64,000 nucleotides of DNA from Blepharisma japonicum (GCA_949751835.1 CATKHK010000131.1:1-64000); one strand, 5' to 3'. Counted from the first letter of the stretch, positions 36,506 through 51,168 are shown. Notes: generated from the sequence alone by a model not told the origin. Numbers and translations are program-made.

Positions 36506-39500
36506 ATGGTATTTTGGCTAGTTTTTTTTTTAGGTCAGGCTTTTGGGCTCGATATTAAGTGCAATTTGAATGAGTGTCTTCCAATTAATGTAATTCCTAA
36601 GTAGCAAGGTAATGGTAATTGCAACTTGGAATGCATGAGTTTATCTTGCAATTATGACACTGGAGGATTAAATAGTGACTCAAGCAATGCTCAGTGATCA
36701 GACTGCATTGATGATTGCCTAATAGGTAAATGATGGTCGTGCTCTCTTTCAATGCTTGGCGATGGAATTTGCAATGAAGGCTGCAACACCCAAGAATGCG
36801 GATATGATTTCGGAGATTGTGGGTATTGTGCTCCATCATGTAAATAATATTTAGGCTATAAATCTCAATTGGGAGGATCTTGCGATCTTGAATGTAATAC
36901 GACTTCATGTTATTTTGACGCTGGAGCTTGCTTAGAGTGCGCTGTTGGGTGCAGTTCTGATATTTGAGGAAATGGAGTTTGCAATCAAGAATGCAATAAT
37001 AAAGAGTGCAATTATGATAATGGAGATTGCTCAAACATTACATGTGCTTCCAATTGCTATACTTGAATGATAGATAATGGTATTTGTGATGAAGCTTGCC
37101 ATGTAGAAGAGTGTAACTTTGATGGTTTAGACTGTGATTGCTCTCCTGGCTGCTTTTCTTCATTGCTAGGAGATGGAATATGCGATGAAATTTGCAACAG
37201 TCTTCAATGTGAATTCGATCGGGAAGATTGTGGATATTGTGCCAGTGGCTGCTATTTAGATATGCTTGATAATGATATCTGTGATGATATTTGCAATAAT
37301 TTAGGTTGTAAGTATGATAATTATGTGTGTGGGTGCTCTCCAAGCTGTAAACCAGAAGATTATGGGAAATGCAAGCCAGAATGCTTAGTAAGTTCATGCT
37401 TCTATGACCAAGTAGCAAAAAGCGATGGCAAGTGGTGCGAAGACAAAGATTTAGTACTGTTCACAGTGTTTCAGCACATAATTTTAAATGACACAACCCA
37501 AATAGTCCGTTTTGATGACTGTTTAGCAGCATCTAATAATGAATGCACTTTATCTAAGTATTCAGATCCAGATATAAGCTATAGCGAGTGTTTCTATAGG
37601 GAGTGCAATTATGGGATAACTACGACTAAAAGTGAAAATTGTGATTTGATCATCCCAATGCAGGACAAACATATATGCAGTTCTTGCTATAATGACTTTT
37701 GTTGAGTTTGCTTTGACTGCTATCATTTTGATAAATATAACTTTTTTACAATGACTTTGTTCGATATAGAATTCCGTTTATTTCTTAATTACGCTAGAAT
37801 TGAGGGATACAAAAATTTCTTTATCTTTCATGCAACTTCAATTCAAAAAGGTTCAGTTCCATCTGGTGATGGCCGCCGTGTCTCTCCATTTGAGACGATT
37901 GAATTTGCTCTTCAGTCTTTAGTTGAGCTAGGGAAAGAAATAAATATTTTGTACTTAGCAAATGATGGAAATTACACTTTATCGGACTGCTATGCTATGA
38001 GAAAAATAGCAAATTTATTTGTTGTTTCTTATGATAGCAATAAAGCCTTAATCAAGATTAATGGATGGTCAGAGGTATCTTGTCAGCTTTTTTATGGAAT
38101 TTTTAAGTTTAAAAACTTGATTTTCGATGGATCTGAGCAGTATGCTGCATGTAATGACTCAATATACTGTGAATATTGCGCATATAATTTTTATAACGAA
38201 AGTGATGGCTATTATTATAATGATAGAAATCAGCCTGTTTCCAAAAATTTGCCGATAGATAATTGTAGAGACGATAGATCAAATTATCTTACTCTATTTG
38301 AGAGTAATACGATATTTACTATTATAAACACTGAGATAAGAAACTTCCGTTTTAACTATGATTCTATTTTTTCTAATAGCTATGGGGAATTGAATCTTTT
38401 TAACGTTACTTTTGACAATATAAGATTAAGAGGTATAGAAGCTGCTTCGGTTATTTATATATCAGAAAGTATCCTTTATTTAAAATATATAGGAGGCTCT
38501 GTGACAAGATTGAATAATGGGTATGAACTAGGAGACCCAATGAATTTTCGTGGATTTTTATATGTAGCAGATAAATCATCAATTTTGATTAAAAATGTCG
38601 ATTTTAAGTACAACTTAGTCTACAAAAATCCTCAGAGTTCTCAGTCAAGTGCTTCATTGATATATATTATGCAATCAGCAGAAATAGAAATAGATAATTG
38701 CACTTTTATGTATAATTATTGTGAAGATGGATTGATTTATTCTAATATAAAAATTACTGCTTACGACTCTAGTTATAATGAAACATATTACATGACTGTT
38801 TTAACTCAAACTTTTGTATATGTTCACAACACAAATTTTATATCAAATTATGGAAATTTTGGAGTTATTCATATAGATTTTTTGGATAAGCTTTTGAATG
38901 TCCACTTAAGTAATTTGGCAATCGAATCCAATGGAGCAGAAAATGATTCTATGATTTATATAAGAAATCCACAAATTTACGATGACTATAAGACCTTTAC
39001 AATAATAAACACTCTAAGTGTTTCTAAAGCTAAAACTATTTCTCTAATCATGTCTCCAAGATGATGCAATATCACTAATATTTATTTTAAAAACAACCAC
39101 GCAAGAGGAATGCTTAATGCTACTAATTTGGTAAACTTCGAGCTAAAAAATTTGACTATTGACTCAAATGGATCTCCAATTGAAGATAAAGATATCAATA
39201 CTTTGGTTATCGATTATTTTATTGAAAATAGGGATGTTGAAAACTTATATTTAAGCAAGAAAAAGACTAATCCGCAAGAAGTCGATTGTGATTTTATGGT
39301 TTTTTTATCAAATCCATACAATTTAGATATGAATATTTTGAATATTTCAAACAATATCTGCAGGAATTCTTCACCAACTTTTAAAATTGAAAATTCAGAT
39401 ATTAGTGACTTGGCTTCAGTTAATTGTTTTGGGAACATTGGAAATGGCCCATTTTCAGTATGTTTTTATTTGTCTGGGTTACACAGCAGAAACATCATCA

Positions 39501-42500
39501 ACTCTTATTTTGTTGGAAATATAAATTATGAGGCTACAGGTTATGGTGCTCTCCAAATAGAAAGCGAAAATGATTTATATATCACAAACTGCACATTTTT
39601 TAATAATTCAGCTGGTTCGTCGTCTGCTCTATACTTCTTAGGCCATAGCATTTATATTGACTCATCAACTTTTGAATCAAATGAGTCTAAGCTGGGAAGT
39701 GGAGGAGCATTATATTTCATCTCAATCCCTTCGAGTACAAAAGGCTCAATAATTATTACTTCAAGCAGCTTTAATTTAAATTCTGCTTGTATTTTTGGGG
39801 GAGCAGTTTATATTGAAGAAAAATCAACTTCGCCTCTATCTCTAGAACTGATAATTTCCCAAGTAATCTTTACTAGAAACAGTGCAAATCATGGCTCAGC
39901 CTTGTATATCGATAAAACTGTTGCCTTAGTTGAAAGCTCAACAATAATAGCTACAAATTTCACCGAAAATAATTCTTTTGAATACGGAACAGTGTCCCTA
40001 TTATTTTATAGTGGAATTTTATCATTTAAATCTTGTGAATTCATAGAAAATTCTTCAATTTATGGTGCAGCCCTTTATATTGATATCACTCAAGATAAAA
40101 ATAATTTGCGATCAAAGGCAGTTATTGAATTGTCGGCGTTTAGGAATAACAAAGGAAATTCAATTATTTTTGGCGATAACCAGAACAGAAACTCATCAAT
40201 TGAAACTAAAAACTGCTTATTTGAGTACAACAAAGGCATCGTCACATCACTCAACTATGACTATTTTATTGACACTGACTCAATTTTTCGATATAATTCT
40301 GCTCCTTTTGGATCCTGTTTTTATCTTCAAAATTCTGCTATTCTATATGCAAAGTCACAGTTTATTAATAATACAAGTAATGACTATGGAGGTGTCATAG
40401 CAATAAATTTCAAGTCGATTTTTAATTGTGATAATTGCATATTCATCCAAAACAAAGCTTTAATAGGCAAAGGAGGAGTGCTTGATGCAGAGCAAAATTC
40501 TCTATTCTATATATCGAATTCAAATTTCCTTCAAAACTCATGCGGAAATGATGGATCAGCAATTTTTGTTTTTAACTGCAACTCTACAGATTCTTATATT
40601 ATAGCGTCAAATTTTTCGAATAATAATGCTAATGGCGCAGGTGTCATTACTTTGATAAGCTCAAAATTAATGATTTCTTCTTCCAATCTGAACAGCAATT
40701 CTGCTAAAGGCCATGCTTCGGGAGTAAAGCTATCATTCTCAATGGCAGATATCTATGATTCAAAGTTTGCAAATCAATCAAGCATTTATGGAAATTTTGT
40801 TTATTTGCAAGCTGCAAGTAGCATTAATTTGCGAAATACAACATTTTATAAAGGAAGTTCAAACGATAGTGGAGGGGCAATATATTCAAGCTCAAGCTTG
40901 GTATCAATAGACTCGTGCATTTTCGATGAATTATTATCTCCAAAAGGAGGCGCAATTTATGCTACTTTTGATAGCACTATTATTGTCAATAATTCTGATT
41001 TTAAACATTTATCAAGTTCAACAGCAGGCGGGATAATAAATGCGAATAAAGCCATTTTGACCATCGAAAATTCAAATTTTCGTGAGTTTTCTTTTACTGG
41101 AATATATGGTGAACAATTAAAATATTTAGAAATATCGAACTCATCCTTTACTAATGGCCTAGGAATTGATGGTGGGGCAATCAGCTGTCAAGCATGCAAT
41201 AAAGTAAATATCAAACTATGCTCTTTTATAGATAATTCTGCGTCTTTGTATGGTGGTGGCTTATATTTTGATTCTAGCAGTGAATATACAGATTTTTATA
41301 ATATTTTTTCTTGCAAATTTATTAATAACATTGCAGAAAATGGAGGAGCAATTTTTGGAAGTGATGCTAACTTAAATATATCATCATCAGTTTTTAAGCA
41401 GAATAAAGCAGCTACTGAATTTGATCATGCAAAGATAGAATATGGAATTGGTGGAGGAATTAAAATAAGCTGCCCTAATATTCAATCATGCAAGTTTAAA
41501 ATTAAATCCAACATTTTCATAGAAAACTATGCAAAATATAATGGTGGAGCTTTAAGCTGAGACAATCAATTACCTGAACTTTTCAATAACTCTTTCCAGA
41601 ATAATACTGCTTTGTATGGAAAAGACATAGCTAGTTTCCCAATAAAATTGATGAGAATCAATGAAAGCGGTATTTTAGAAGATTATGGAAATAGAAGAAG
41701 ATTGGCTGGTCCTGTATCAAGCTCGAATTTAACTGGAATTGCATCTGGACAGAATTATAAAAATCAACTTTGTGTTGCCTTAGTAGATGACATGGATAAT
41801 ATCATAACGACTGACAATTTAAGTGAAGCAGAGCTAAAATCAGTTAACTCAACTACCAAAATTTCTGGAAAAACCAAAGTTATAGCAGCAAATGGTATTT
41901 TTAATTTTTCTGAGTTTGTTATTTCAGAAGAGCCAGGGTCCGATATACAAATAACAGTTATTTCCTCAGCAATTGATGCTGCTAAAATAAAAAAATCAGG
42001 CCAGAAATTTTACAGCCAAAGTTTGACTTTTAATGCAAATGTCAGAAAATGTGAATTAGGTGAAGTTACATCAGGAAAAAACTGCGAAGTATGTCCTGAA
42101 GGATTTTATAGCTTAAATCCAGATTTAATTTCCTGCTTGGCCTGCCCAGAAATAGCTGAATGCTATGGAAATTATACAATGGTTCCAAAACCTGGATACT
42201 GGAGAGATAATTTATATACAGATAAGTTTTGAAAATGTCCCCATTCTCCAGCTTGTTTGGGCTCTCCTAATAAAAATAACCTCTCTTATACTGGCGAATG
42301 TGGAATGGCTTATCAAGGCAATAAGTGCCAAGCTTGCAAATCAGGATATTCGCATACAATGGACAACAAGTGTGAGGAATGTCCAAGCGTTACAGTAAAT
42401 ATTGTGACTACAACAGGAGTTTCTTTAGCACTTGTCATTTTATTATTTATTCTTGTAAGAGCGACAAGAAAATCTGCTTTTAAACCAAAATCTCATTTAT

Positions 42501-43678
42501 CGATTTATATAAAAATATTTTTGAATTATATTCAAATGGTAATTTTAGCGTCCACATTTAAACTCAGCTGGTCTGACGAAGTTATAGGCCTTTTTAAAGT
42601 TCAAAACAATGCTGACTATGTCTACCAGCAAATTTATTCATTTCAATGCCTCTTCCATAAAGAAAAGTCTCAAAGCTTGATTTATTTCAGGATACTAATC
42701 ATCGTAGGCTTAATTCCAGTCCTGATAATTATTATGTCATTTTTATTTTGAACTATTATCAAAAAATTGAAAAGATCTTATAAAACATTTTTTGATGATT
42801 TCATATCAACCTGCATTATTTTGCTGTTTTTAATTCACCCAAGTATAGTAAAAAAAATGTTTTCATCAATGAACTGCTCCGAAATAAACAGCGGAGAGTA
42901 CTGGATTGAAGAAGATTTAGACATTAGGTGTTGGGATTATGAGCATATATTTTATGTGCTGACCGTTTCTTTACCATCTATTGTATTGTGGGGAATAATT
43001 TTGCCCACAGTTTGCTTAGCAAATATGATAAAAAATAGGAAGTCTCTAAATGAGATAAGCATACGCCTTAGATTTGGATTTCTTTTCAATGGATACAAAG
43101 AAGAACACTTTTACTGGGAATTTATCATTTTATACAGTAAAATTATTCTCATCTGCTGTTCAGTATTTTTAACAAGAATTTCTATTAAAATTCAAGCCCT
43201 TATTGTTGCAATTTTATATTCAATTTATCTCCGACTTCAATATTCAAATAATCCTTACAACGAATACAAATTAAACCAAATGGAGCTGAGGGCAAAGCTT
43301 GTTTGTGTAGTTACCATCTATTGTGGGCTTTATTATTTAATGGGATCATTAAATACCCCAGCAAGTATTTTTTTCTTTATATTGATTGTTATAGCAAATA
43401 TTTATTTTCTAGTTTATTGGGCATATTATTTAATCAAATCGCTTTGCTCTGCGATATTTAAGAAAGTAAACTATTTAAGAAGTAGAAGAAAATCTCAAAG
43501 TGAGTCTGCAGTGAGAAGCTTAAGAAGCGTTTTTGAAGAATCAAAATTAGTATCAAGGAGTGTTAATCTGTCAATTGTATCAAATGACAATTTATTAAAT
43601 GAAAGTCAAGCTCCAATTGATACTGCTAAAAATAATAAAGAAAATTTTGAGGAAAACTCTAAAATTATCAATGCTTAG
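36506..43678 (+). CDS. B6: type-B giant LNR/beta-helix/multi-TM surface protein (2,380 aa)
   Basis: Complete near-twin of B4. ATG 36506 begins MVFWLVFFLGQAFGLD. It has two 15-nt introns (36590-36604 and 36840-36854); the second again removes an in-frame TAA. About nine LNR-like modules are followed by GSVPSGDGRRVSPFETIEFA near residue 435 and a beta-helix to about 1,700. 'IASGQNYKNQLCVALVDD', then the ephrin-receptor-like Cys domain (GFYSLNPDLISCLACP; GYWRDN with TGG). About nine TM segments include HFYWEFIILYSK. The tail has SIVSNDNLLNESQAPID and the stop is TAG 43676-43678. Differences from B4 are scattered and mostly conservative, with no indel changing protein length. A 324-bp tract (38504-38827) is identical to B4. 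Confidence 0.93.
36590..36604 (+). other. First 15-nt intron of B6
   Basis: The sequence is gtaattcctaagtag: GT-AG, A at position 10, phase 0, with an in-frame TAG if retained. Confidence 0.92.
36840..36854 (+). other. Second 15-nt intron of B6
   Basis: The sequence is gtaaataatatttag, identical to the B4 counterpart, phase 1. Removal restores CAPSC-YKSQLGG and eliminates an in-frame TAA. Confidence 0.85.
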
Positions 43679-44217
43679 AGGAATTCATTAGCTTAAGTTA
43701 ATTCATTTAAGCTTCAGCTAGATATAAGATATAAGTATTATTTATAATATAGGGATTTAATATCAAGGTAAGCAATATCCATTTTGATAATTTATTTCTA
43801 AGTTATTTTTTAATTTGTAAAATCAATTATTTAAAAATTTGAAAACTATGTTTATAGAGGTCATTTAAAATTTAAAAATTTGAAAACTATGTTTATAGAG
43901 GGGTCATTTAAAAATAATAAATGAGTCTCGATTTATACGCTAAATCATTAATATTATTTAATCTATTTATAAATATTAAATTACAATCTAATTCTTTTAA
44001 TTTAAACTTATAATAATGGATTACTTAGATAAAAATTTAATCCTTTAATTCAAGGATATTTAAGAAATTTTGTTTACTATCAAAAGGCACTACAGATCTC
44101 TTAAAATGTGGTAAAATTTTTTTTGCTTGGCGTGCAAGGATCTGAAATGCTTAAATTATTAGGAATTACTATAAATCTATATATAAGAACTGACGAAACC
44201 TATATTATAATTATTAA
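43679..44217. other. B6-A7 intergenic region (about 540 bp)
   Basis: Gene-free AT-rich DNA, homologous to the B4-psi2 spacer. It contains a 41-bp tandem duplication not found in that copy. It must contain the A7 promoter; no motif recognised. Confidence 0.5.
43830..43910 (+). repeat. 41-bp tandem duplication
   Basis: Two copies of a unit beginning tttaaaaatttgaaaactat and ending near tttatagagg, starting at 43830 and 43871. The second copy has two extra G after the gagg. The equivalent spacer after B4 has only one partial copy. Confidence 0.75.
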
Positions 44218-47200
44218 ATGAAATATTTAATAATTTCCTTTACTCTGCTGCTAGTTAAGGGTAAAGACCTCGAATGTCATTTATCTGCTTGCCCAGATAT
44301 TAGAGTAACTTTAATTTAGAAAGGGAATCACAAATGCGATCCTGGCTGCATGACTTCATACTGTAATTTCGACACAATAATGAAGACTGATGGAAAAATT
44401 AATAAAGAAAATTCAGATTGCTATGAAACTTGCATTAATTTCGATGGCTGCGACCCAGAAAAACTTGGAAATGGAATATGTGACGATTCTTGTAATACAC
44501 AAAATTGCGGATTTGACTGAGGAGATTGCACTTGTGCACCTGGCTGTTTAGACTCAATGCTAGGAGATGGGAAATGTGATGAGGCTTGCGATAATTGAGA
44601 CTGTGACCTTGATAACCACGATTGCGGGCTTTGTGCAGATGGATGCTTTCCTATTATGCTTGGAAATGGAGTTTGTAATTCAGAATGCAATAATGAAGGT
44701 TGTTTATATGATTACAAAGATTGTAAATGCGCTGAAAATTGTTTATGGACTGACTATGGAAACTGCAAGCGTGAATGTATGGTAGAAAGCTGCAACTATG
44801 ATAAAATGACCCAATATCCAAATAATCAATGCCAAAATATCTCTTTAGCTATTTTTTCTTCTTACCAGCAAATTATCCGTAACAATTTTTCATATGTTGT
44901 GCATTTAGAAGACTGCTATGAAGCGTCAAACAGCAAATGCACACTAGAAAAAGCTTTAGATTTTGAAAATTGCTATGAAGAATGCCACATTCTTGAGTGC
45001 AACTATGCAAATGGAAATTGTGATAATTACCTATGATTTCCGTTTTGCAAAGGCTACTATTCAGATTCTCGAGGTTTTTCATGCATAACTTGTGAAAAAA
45101 GATTTCCTTCATATCTTTATACTTTGACCTTATTAAATGGCCATTGCACCACATGGCCATTTGTATCTCAAATCCCATCCCTTTTCCCAGACAACAGTTT
45201 TGTAGTTGTTCCTTTTATTGATACCTCTTCAGCTAAAATTCCTCACATTTATTTTGTATGCCCTGATGCAAACTCAAACCCTGATTCTGGAGTTGGAAAC
45301 TACTTCTCCCCCTTTAAATCGCTTTCCTTTGCTCTTAATAGAATTGCACATAAATATTCAATCGTTTATTTATTAGAATGTGATGGATACAATTTAACAA
45401 CCTACCATACGGCTTTTTCTGCTGATTTTGTAATAATAGATGATAATTATACCTTTGCAGGAAAGCATGTAAAGTTTACCCCATTGAATAACTCAAAGAT
45501 AACTATTAGAAGAGTTCTAGATGATAGGAACGGAAATCATTATTTCGCGTTTCAATTTCTATTTATAAATCCCTCAGTGATTGAGATGAGTAACATAATT
45601 TTTGATTGAAGAGATACTGTTTCAACATGCACCAATGAGAAATATTGTGATTATTGCCCTTATGTGAAATATGATTTAGAATTAAATAGTTATTATAGTG
45701 ATCAAAACGAAATTATTGATAATTTTCTTACGTTAGACTGATGTAAAAAAGATGGATCTTGGAATTTTATACAATTTCTAAATGGCAATTTCATTCTTAA
45801 AAATGTATCTTTTGTAAACTTTCGAAATGGTTTTAATTCTATTTTATATATACAAAAAGATAGCAATGTGACGTTTATGGATGTGACTTTTGATAACATA
45901 AAAGTAAATGATAATTATAACTCATGAGTTATATGATGGAACGGATCAGGAATCGGAAATTTTAAATTTGAAAATGGGGTTGTAAGTAGGCTTAATAATG
46001 GATATGAATTGAATGATCCTATAAATACAAAGGGGTTTATGAATGCGAGCAATATTCACTCGGTCGTTTTCAGAAATATAGAATTTCGAAACAACGCAGT
46101 ATTCAAGAACTCTGCAGCTGGTATAAGAGTTTCCTCGCTTTTTTTTATAAATTCATTTCATGCTCTTTGAGTAGATTCTTGCACTTTCTTGTATAATTAT
46201 TGTGATTTAGGAATATTTAATATCAAACAAGAATTGAAAAATTTACCAATGGAAATTGATGATTCTGGGACCTTTATTCTCTCTAAGCAAAATCATATTC
46301 ATATTTCCAACTCGAATTTTTCATCAAATTATGGAATTACTGCTGGAGTTCTGTATGCTTTATATAAGTTTGAAGGCCAGAATATTCTGATTGAAAATTC
46401 CACATTTAGTTTAAATGGAATTGAAAGCGGAGCTTTGATACACATTGAGAGCAATTATGTTGACGAAAGCTATTTAATAGATAGGAAAGTCAATGCATCT
46501 ATGTCTGATGGGAGTATTGTTGAAGGAAGTTTCTTAGCGAAAAGAGTAAAGCTTTGAAATTTAAATTTTACAAAAAACTATTCCGGAGAAAGCGGGGTAA
46601 TTGAAATTATAAAAATGGTGAATATCGAGTGAGCTAATGTCAGGATAGACTCAAATGGGTTAATTTTGTCAGAGGCATGGAATGTCAATTCAATCCTTAT
46701 AAAATATTATATTGATAATCCAGAAATCTATGCTAAATTCAATATCAGTAATCCTATTGATTTGAATTGCCAGTCTCTCTCAATGATATCAGATTCTATC
46801 CATTTTAGGATTAAGAAATCTAATATTAACAATAACTTTTGCAAGGACTCTTCTCCAAGTATTGTTATTTCTAATACAACCAACTGCACAATAAAGTCCA
46901 CATCTTTTTATGATAATAAGGGAGCAGGAAGTTATGGTATTTGTTTAACACTTCTTGGAGACATACTCTACGAAGTTATGAATTCTGAATTTTATTCAAA
47001 TATTAATTATCAATCAGGGAGTCCTGGAGTGATAAGTTGTCTTTCAAACTTGTTAATAAACAATTGCACATTTTCGAATAATATTGGTGCTTTATACTTT
47101 GGAGGACAAAATCTCAGCATTTTTTCTTCTGATTTTTATTCTAATAGTTCTCCTACATCAAGCGGAGGTGCTATTTCTCTCTCAATTTCACAAGACAGCA

Positions 47201-50200
47201 TATATAATTCGATGCTTTTTATTTCAAACACAACATTTGCAAATAATTTTTGCTCTTTTAGTGGAGGGGCTATCTATATTCACAAAACAATTTCTTTGAA
47301 TTTGCTATTAGCATTTAAATTTGAATACACAGATTTTTATAATAATCAAGCCAAAGATGGTTCCTGTATTTATATAGACAATTCTGTGGCGCTTACTTTA
47401 GATTCTTCAATTCGCAATTGTTCTTTTCAAGAAAATAAAGCAAGCTTTTCAGGCACTATTTTTGCCTATTACATAAATGGAATATTGATTTTTGATAGTT
47501 GCAATTTTGTTAAAAATACAGGAGTTTATAGTTCAGGATTTAATATAGATATAGGAGAAAACAAAGAAGAGATTACTTCAAAATTAATTCTGAATTCTTG
47601 CATTTTTCAGTTTAATTCTGGAAATAGAACACTTTCTATGGATAATGCAAATACAAACTCTACCTTAGAAGTTAATAATTGTTTGATTGAATATAATGTA
47701 GGCTCGATATTCACATTGGATAATGATTATATAATTATAAAGAATTCAAAAATTCAGCACAATTATTCTCCTAACTCTGGAGGAGCTTTGAACCTTAAAA
47801 ACTTAGCAGTTTTTTTATCAGAGGACACAACTTATTTTAATTGTAGCAGTGATATTAATGGTGGAGTTGCTTCGATAAGCCTGAAATCTCAATTTTTTTG
47901 TTTTTCATGTTTTTTTAGTTATAATTATGCTGGCTCATCAGGAGGTGTCGTATATACTGATTCAGATGCTCAGTTCTATATAGCTGATTCCATCATTAGT
48001 CAAAACTCATGCAAAAATAAAGGATCAGCCATATTTATGGCTAGTTCTTTAGCTGATTCGTCAATAAACAATACAGAAATATATGGGAATCATGCTTATA
48101 GTGATGGAACGGTCTTTATTTTATCATCATCACTTTCTATATTTTCCTCAAAAATTTATAAAAATAAAGTTGATGAAAAAAATCCTGGATTATATATAGA
48201 CGACTCAGTTGCTATAATCACAGACACTCATTTTTATGAACAAAGTGGAAATGAAGGATGCTTTATTTATATGAGTACAAGCTATATTAAAATTACTGGT
48301 TCAGAATTTTATGAAGGTTTTTCTAACAATTCTGGAATTGCAATACATGCAACCTCTAGTAGTGTAGATATTTCTTCCTCAATATTTTCTGATTTATTTT
48401 CAAATAATGGAGGTGGAACAATTTATTTATATGAAGGTAGTAATCTTTCTATCGATGACTCAGAGTTTTTGAATTCTGGTTCATCGATTGATTCATATTC
48501 AAGCTCTATTTTAATAGAAAGCACACTATTTAAAAACCATTCAAATACTGTTATATATGCAAGCCAAATTGAAATATTGGAAATATTAAGCTCGCATTTT
48601 ATAGATAACTATGGAAGCAATGGTGGAACCTTATACTGTGTCCAATGCTTTATTATTTTAGTCAGTTCATCAACTTTTTCTAACAATTATGGAAAAAATG
48701 GTGGAGCAATTTATGTTCTAAACGAAGCAGATCATCCTGAAACTTCCCAACTTATTATTGATTCTTCTAATTTTAAATCAAATGTAGCTCGTAATGGTGG
48801 AGCAATTTGGACAAACAATATTAATTTAATAGTTTCTTCGTCAATTTTCATCGAAAATAAAGCTCAATTATTTCAATCAAAGAGCCTTAAAGAAATTTCA
48901 GACGGCATAGGAGGCGCAATAAAAATAAGTTGTCAAGGCTCAAATATTATTTGCGAATTTAATTTCTCATCCAATTCGTTTGTAAATAATAGTGCTACTT
49001 ATAACGGTGGGGCGCTAAACTGGGATGACTCAAAACCAGTTTTTGAAAATAATATTTTTGAGAATAACTTAGCATCCTATGGACCTGATATTGCCTCTTT
49101 CCCTATAATGATGATTATTCTAAGTAATAATTCAAGAAATTTAGAAAGAAAAGTTACTTCAGAAAGTAGTAAGTTAACTCTAAATAATATTGCATCAGGT
49201 CAGAACAATAATCCGCCTTTAGCTTTTATTTTAGTTGATGATCTTAACCAAATAGTTACAACAGATACTACAAGCCAAGCGCAGATAAGTGCAGTAAATA
49301 CTGGCACAATTATTTCTGGCTCTACAATAATTAGTGCACAAAATGGGATTTATTATTTTGATGATTACATAATTTCAGCTGAGCCAGGGTCTTCTGTATA
49401 CATTGATATAGTTTCTTCAGCGATAGATATACGAAAAATGAATACATCAAAAGAGAGTCTTCAAATGTCATCTACCTTTTCTATAAATGTGAACTTGCGC
49501 CCATGCGAAATAGGAGAAGCTACTGTCGGTTTAATTTGTGAAATTTGCCCAGAATTTTATTATAATATTGATGTTAGAGTTTCTAAATGTTTAGATTGTC
49601 CATCTTCTGCGATTTGTTATGGAAATTTTTCTATAGTCCCTAAGCCAGGATATTGAAGAGACAGCAAATTCACAGATAAGTTTTGGAAGTGCCCTTATCC
49701 TCCTGCTTGTTTAGGATCTCCTAATATTTCAGAGTTGGCTTTGACTGGGGCTTGTGATAAAGGATATGAAAATAATATGTGTCATTCGTGTGAAAATGGC
49801 TACTCAAGATTATACAAAAATGAGTGCCAAGCTTGCCCTGATATAGTGAGTAATATTTTTAGATGAATTGGAATTTCCTTATTTTTACTTTTTATCTCTA
49901 TCTTTACATTAAAAATAACAAGAGGCTCATGATATAGGCCAAACTCTTTTACTGCAGTTTATTTAAAAATCTTTTGGAATTATTTGCAGATCATGATAAT
50001 TATAGCAACTTACAATTTAAATTGGCCATACGAAGCAATCCAATTTTTTTATATCCAGACTTCTCTCGATTATATAGGAGGGCAGCTCTTTTCTTTTGAT
50101 TGCTTTTTACAGTTATCGAATTCGAGAAGTAAGATTTACCATCTAAAAATTTTGATTACCAGCTTGACTCCTTTTGCTATAGCATTTTTATGTTTGACTT

Positions 50201-51168
50201 TATGAATTTTAATTTATAAATACAAAAGTAAACGAATAAAAGAAATAAAAGATGATTACATATCTACTTGCATTGTATTATTATTCTTAATACATCCAAG
50301 TATAATTGACACAATGTTCAGCACTTTTAGTTGCAAAGAAATAAATTCCGGAGAGCTTTGGCTGAATGTGGACCTTGGAATTCGATGTTGGAATCGCAGC
50401 CACCTTTATTATGCTTTACTACTTGCTCTACCTACAGTAATTATATGGGTCATTGCAGTTCCTTTACTTGCCTTTATAAATTTAATTAAAAATAAGAAGC
50501 ATTTAGAAGAAATATGAATGAAAAAGAGATATTCATTTATATGCAATGGGTATAACTCAAAGCATTATTATTGAGAATTCTTAATTTTATACTGCAAAGT
50601 GATATTAATTAGTTGCTCAGTATTTTTGTCTAATATCTCAGTTAATATTCAAGCTCTTACAGTAGCACTATTTTTGGTTCTATTTCTTTATCTTCACACC
50701 AGAAATGAGCCATTCAGCGAAACATTTTTTAATAAAGCAGAAACATTTTCCAGACTTGTATCTCTAATAACAATACTTATTGGTCTTTGCTTTTTAACAA
50801 ATGACTTGGGTGCTGCTGCTAATTATTTTTTAGTTGTTCTCTTAATAATGGCTAATGCAATTTTTGTACTTTATATCTTAACAAACTTCTTGCTTCAATT
50901 TACTATTGCAAATAGAATTATGGCTATAATAAAAAGAATTTTCTGTTGGAAAGAGGAGAAATATACTATCAATATTGTTCCTTATGATGAAAGTGACCAA
51001 TCTCAAAGCTACAATGAGCAGAAAAGTCAGACAGGAAAACTTATAAGCACAATGATATATTCTGGCAACACAAAAATTGAAAATGTAAAGATCTTTAGAG
51101 AAAATTTGGGGAGTTCAAATGAAATAGGCCCTTTTGTTTCAGAACAAAGCATCCCTGCTTTTAGTTAA
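44218..51168 (+). CDS. A7: type-A giant LNR/beta-helix/multi-TM surface protein (2,311 aa)
   Basis: Complete type-A gene, one 15-nt intron (44305-44319). ATG 44218 starts MKYLIISFTLLLVKGKDLEC, with the signal peptide ending near residue 15. LNR-like modules lie at residues 30-264. The lead-in SGVGNYFSPFKSLSFAL is near 360 and the beta-helix runs to about 1,626. 'IASGQNNNPPLAFILVDD' lies near 1,655. The ephrin-receptor-like domain is at 1756-1873 (YYNIDVRVSKCLDCPSSAIC; GYWRDS with TGA). About nine TMs lie at 1876-2233. The tail ends FVSEQSIPAFS, stop TAA 51166-51168. TGA is Trp repeatedly, for example near 45607 and 46555. Its first 490 bp have a broken twin in psi2, and psi3 immediately downstream is closest to its 3' third. 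Confidence 0.93.
44305..44319 (+). other. 15-nt intron of A7
   Basis: The sequence is gtaactttaatttag: GT-AG, A at position 10, phase 0, with an in-frame TAG if retained. It aligns with the dead intron of psi2. Confidence 0.92.

Larger units (their letters stand above)
36380..44709 (+). repeat. Segmental duplication, right copy (B6 plus A7 head)
   Basis: Right-hand copy of 19645-28083. It includes upstream flank, all of B6, its 3' flank and the first 490 bp of A7. Here the type-A gene continues as a full gene, so this copy is closer to the ancestral arrangement. Confidence 0.85.
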
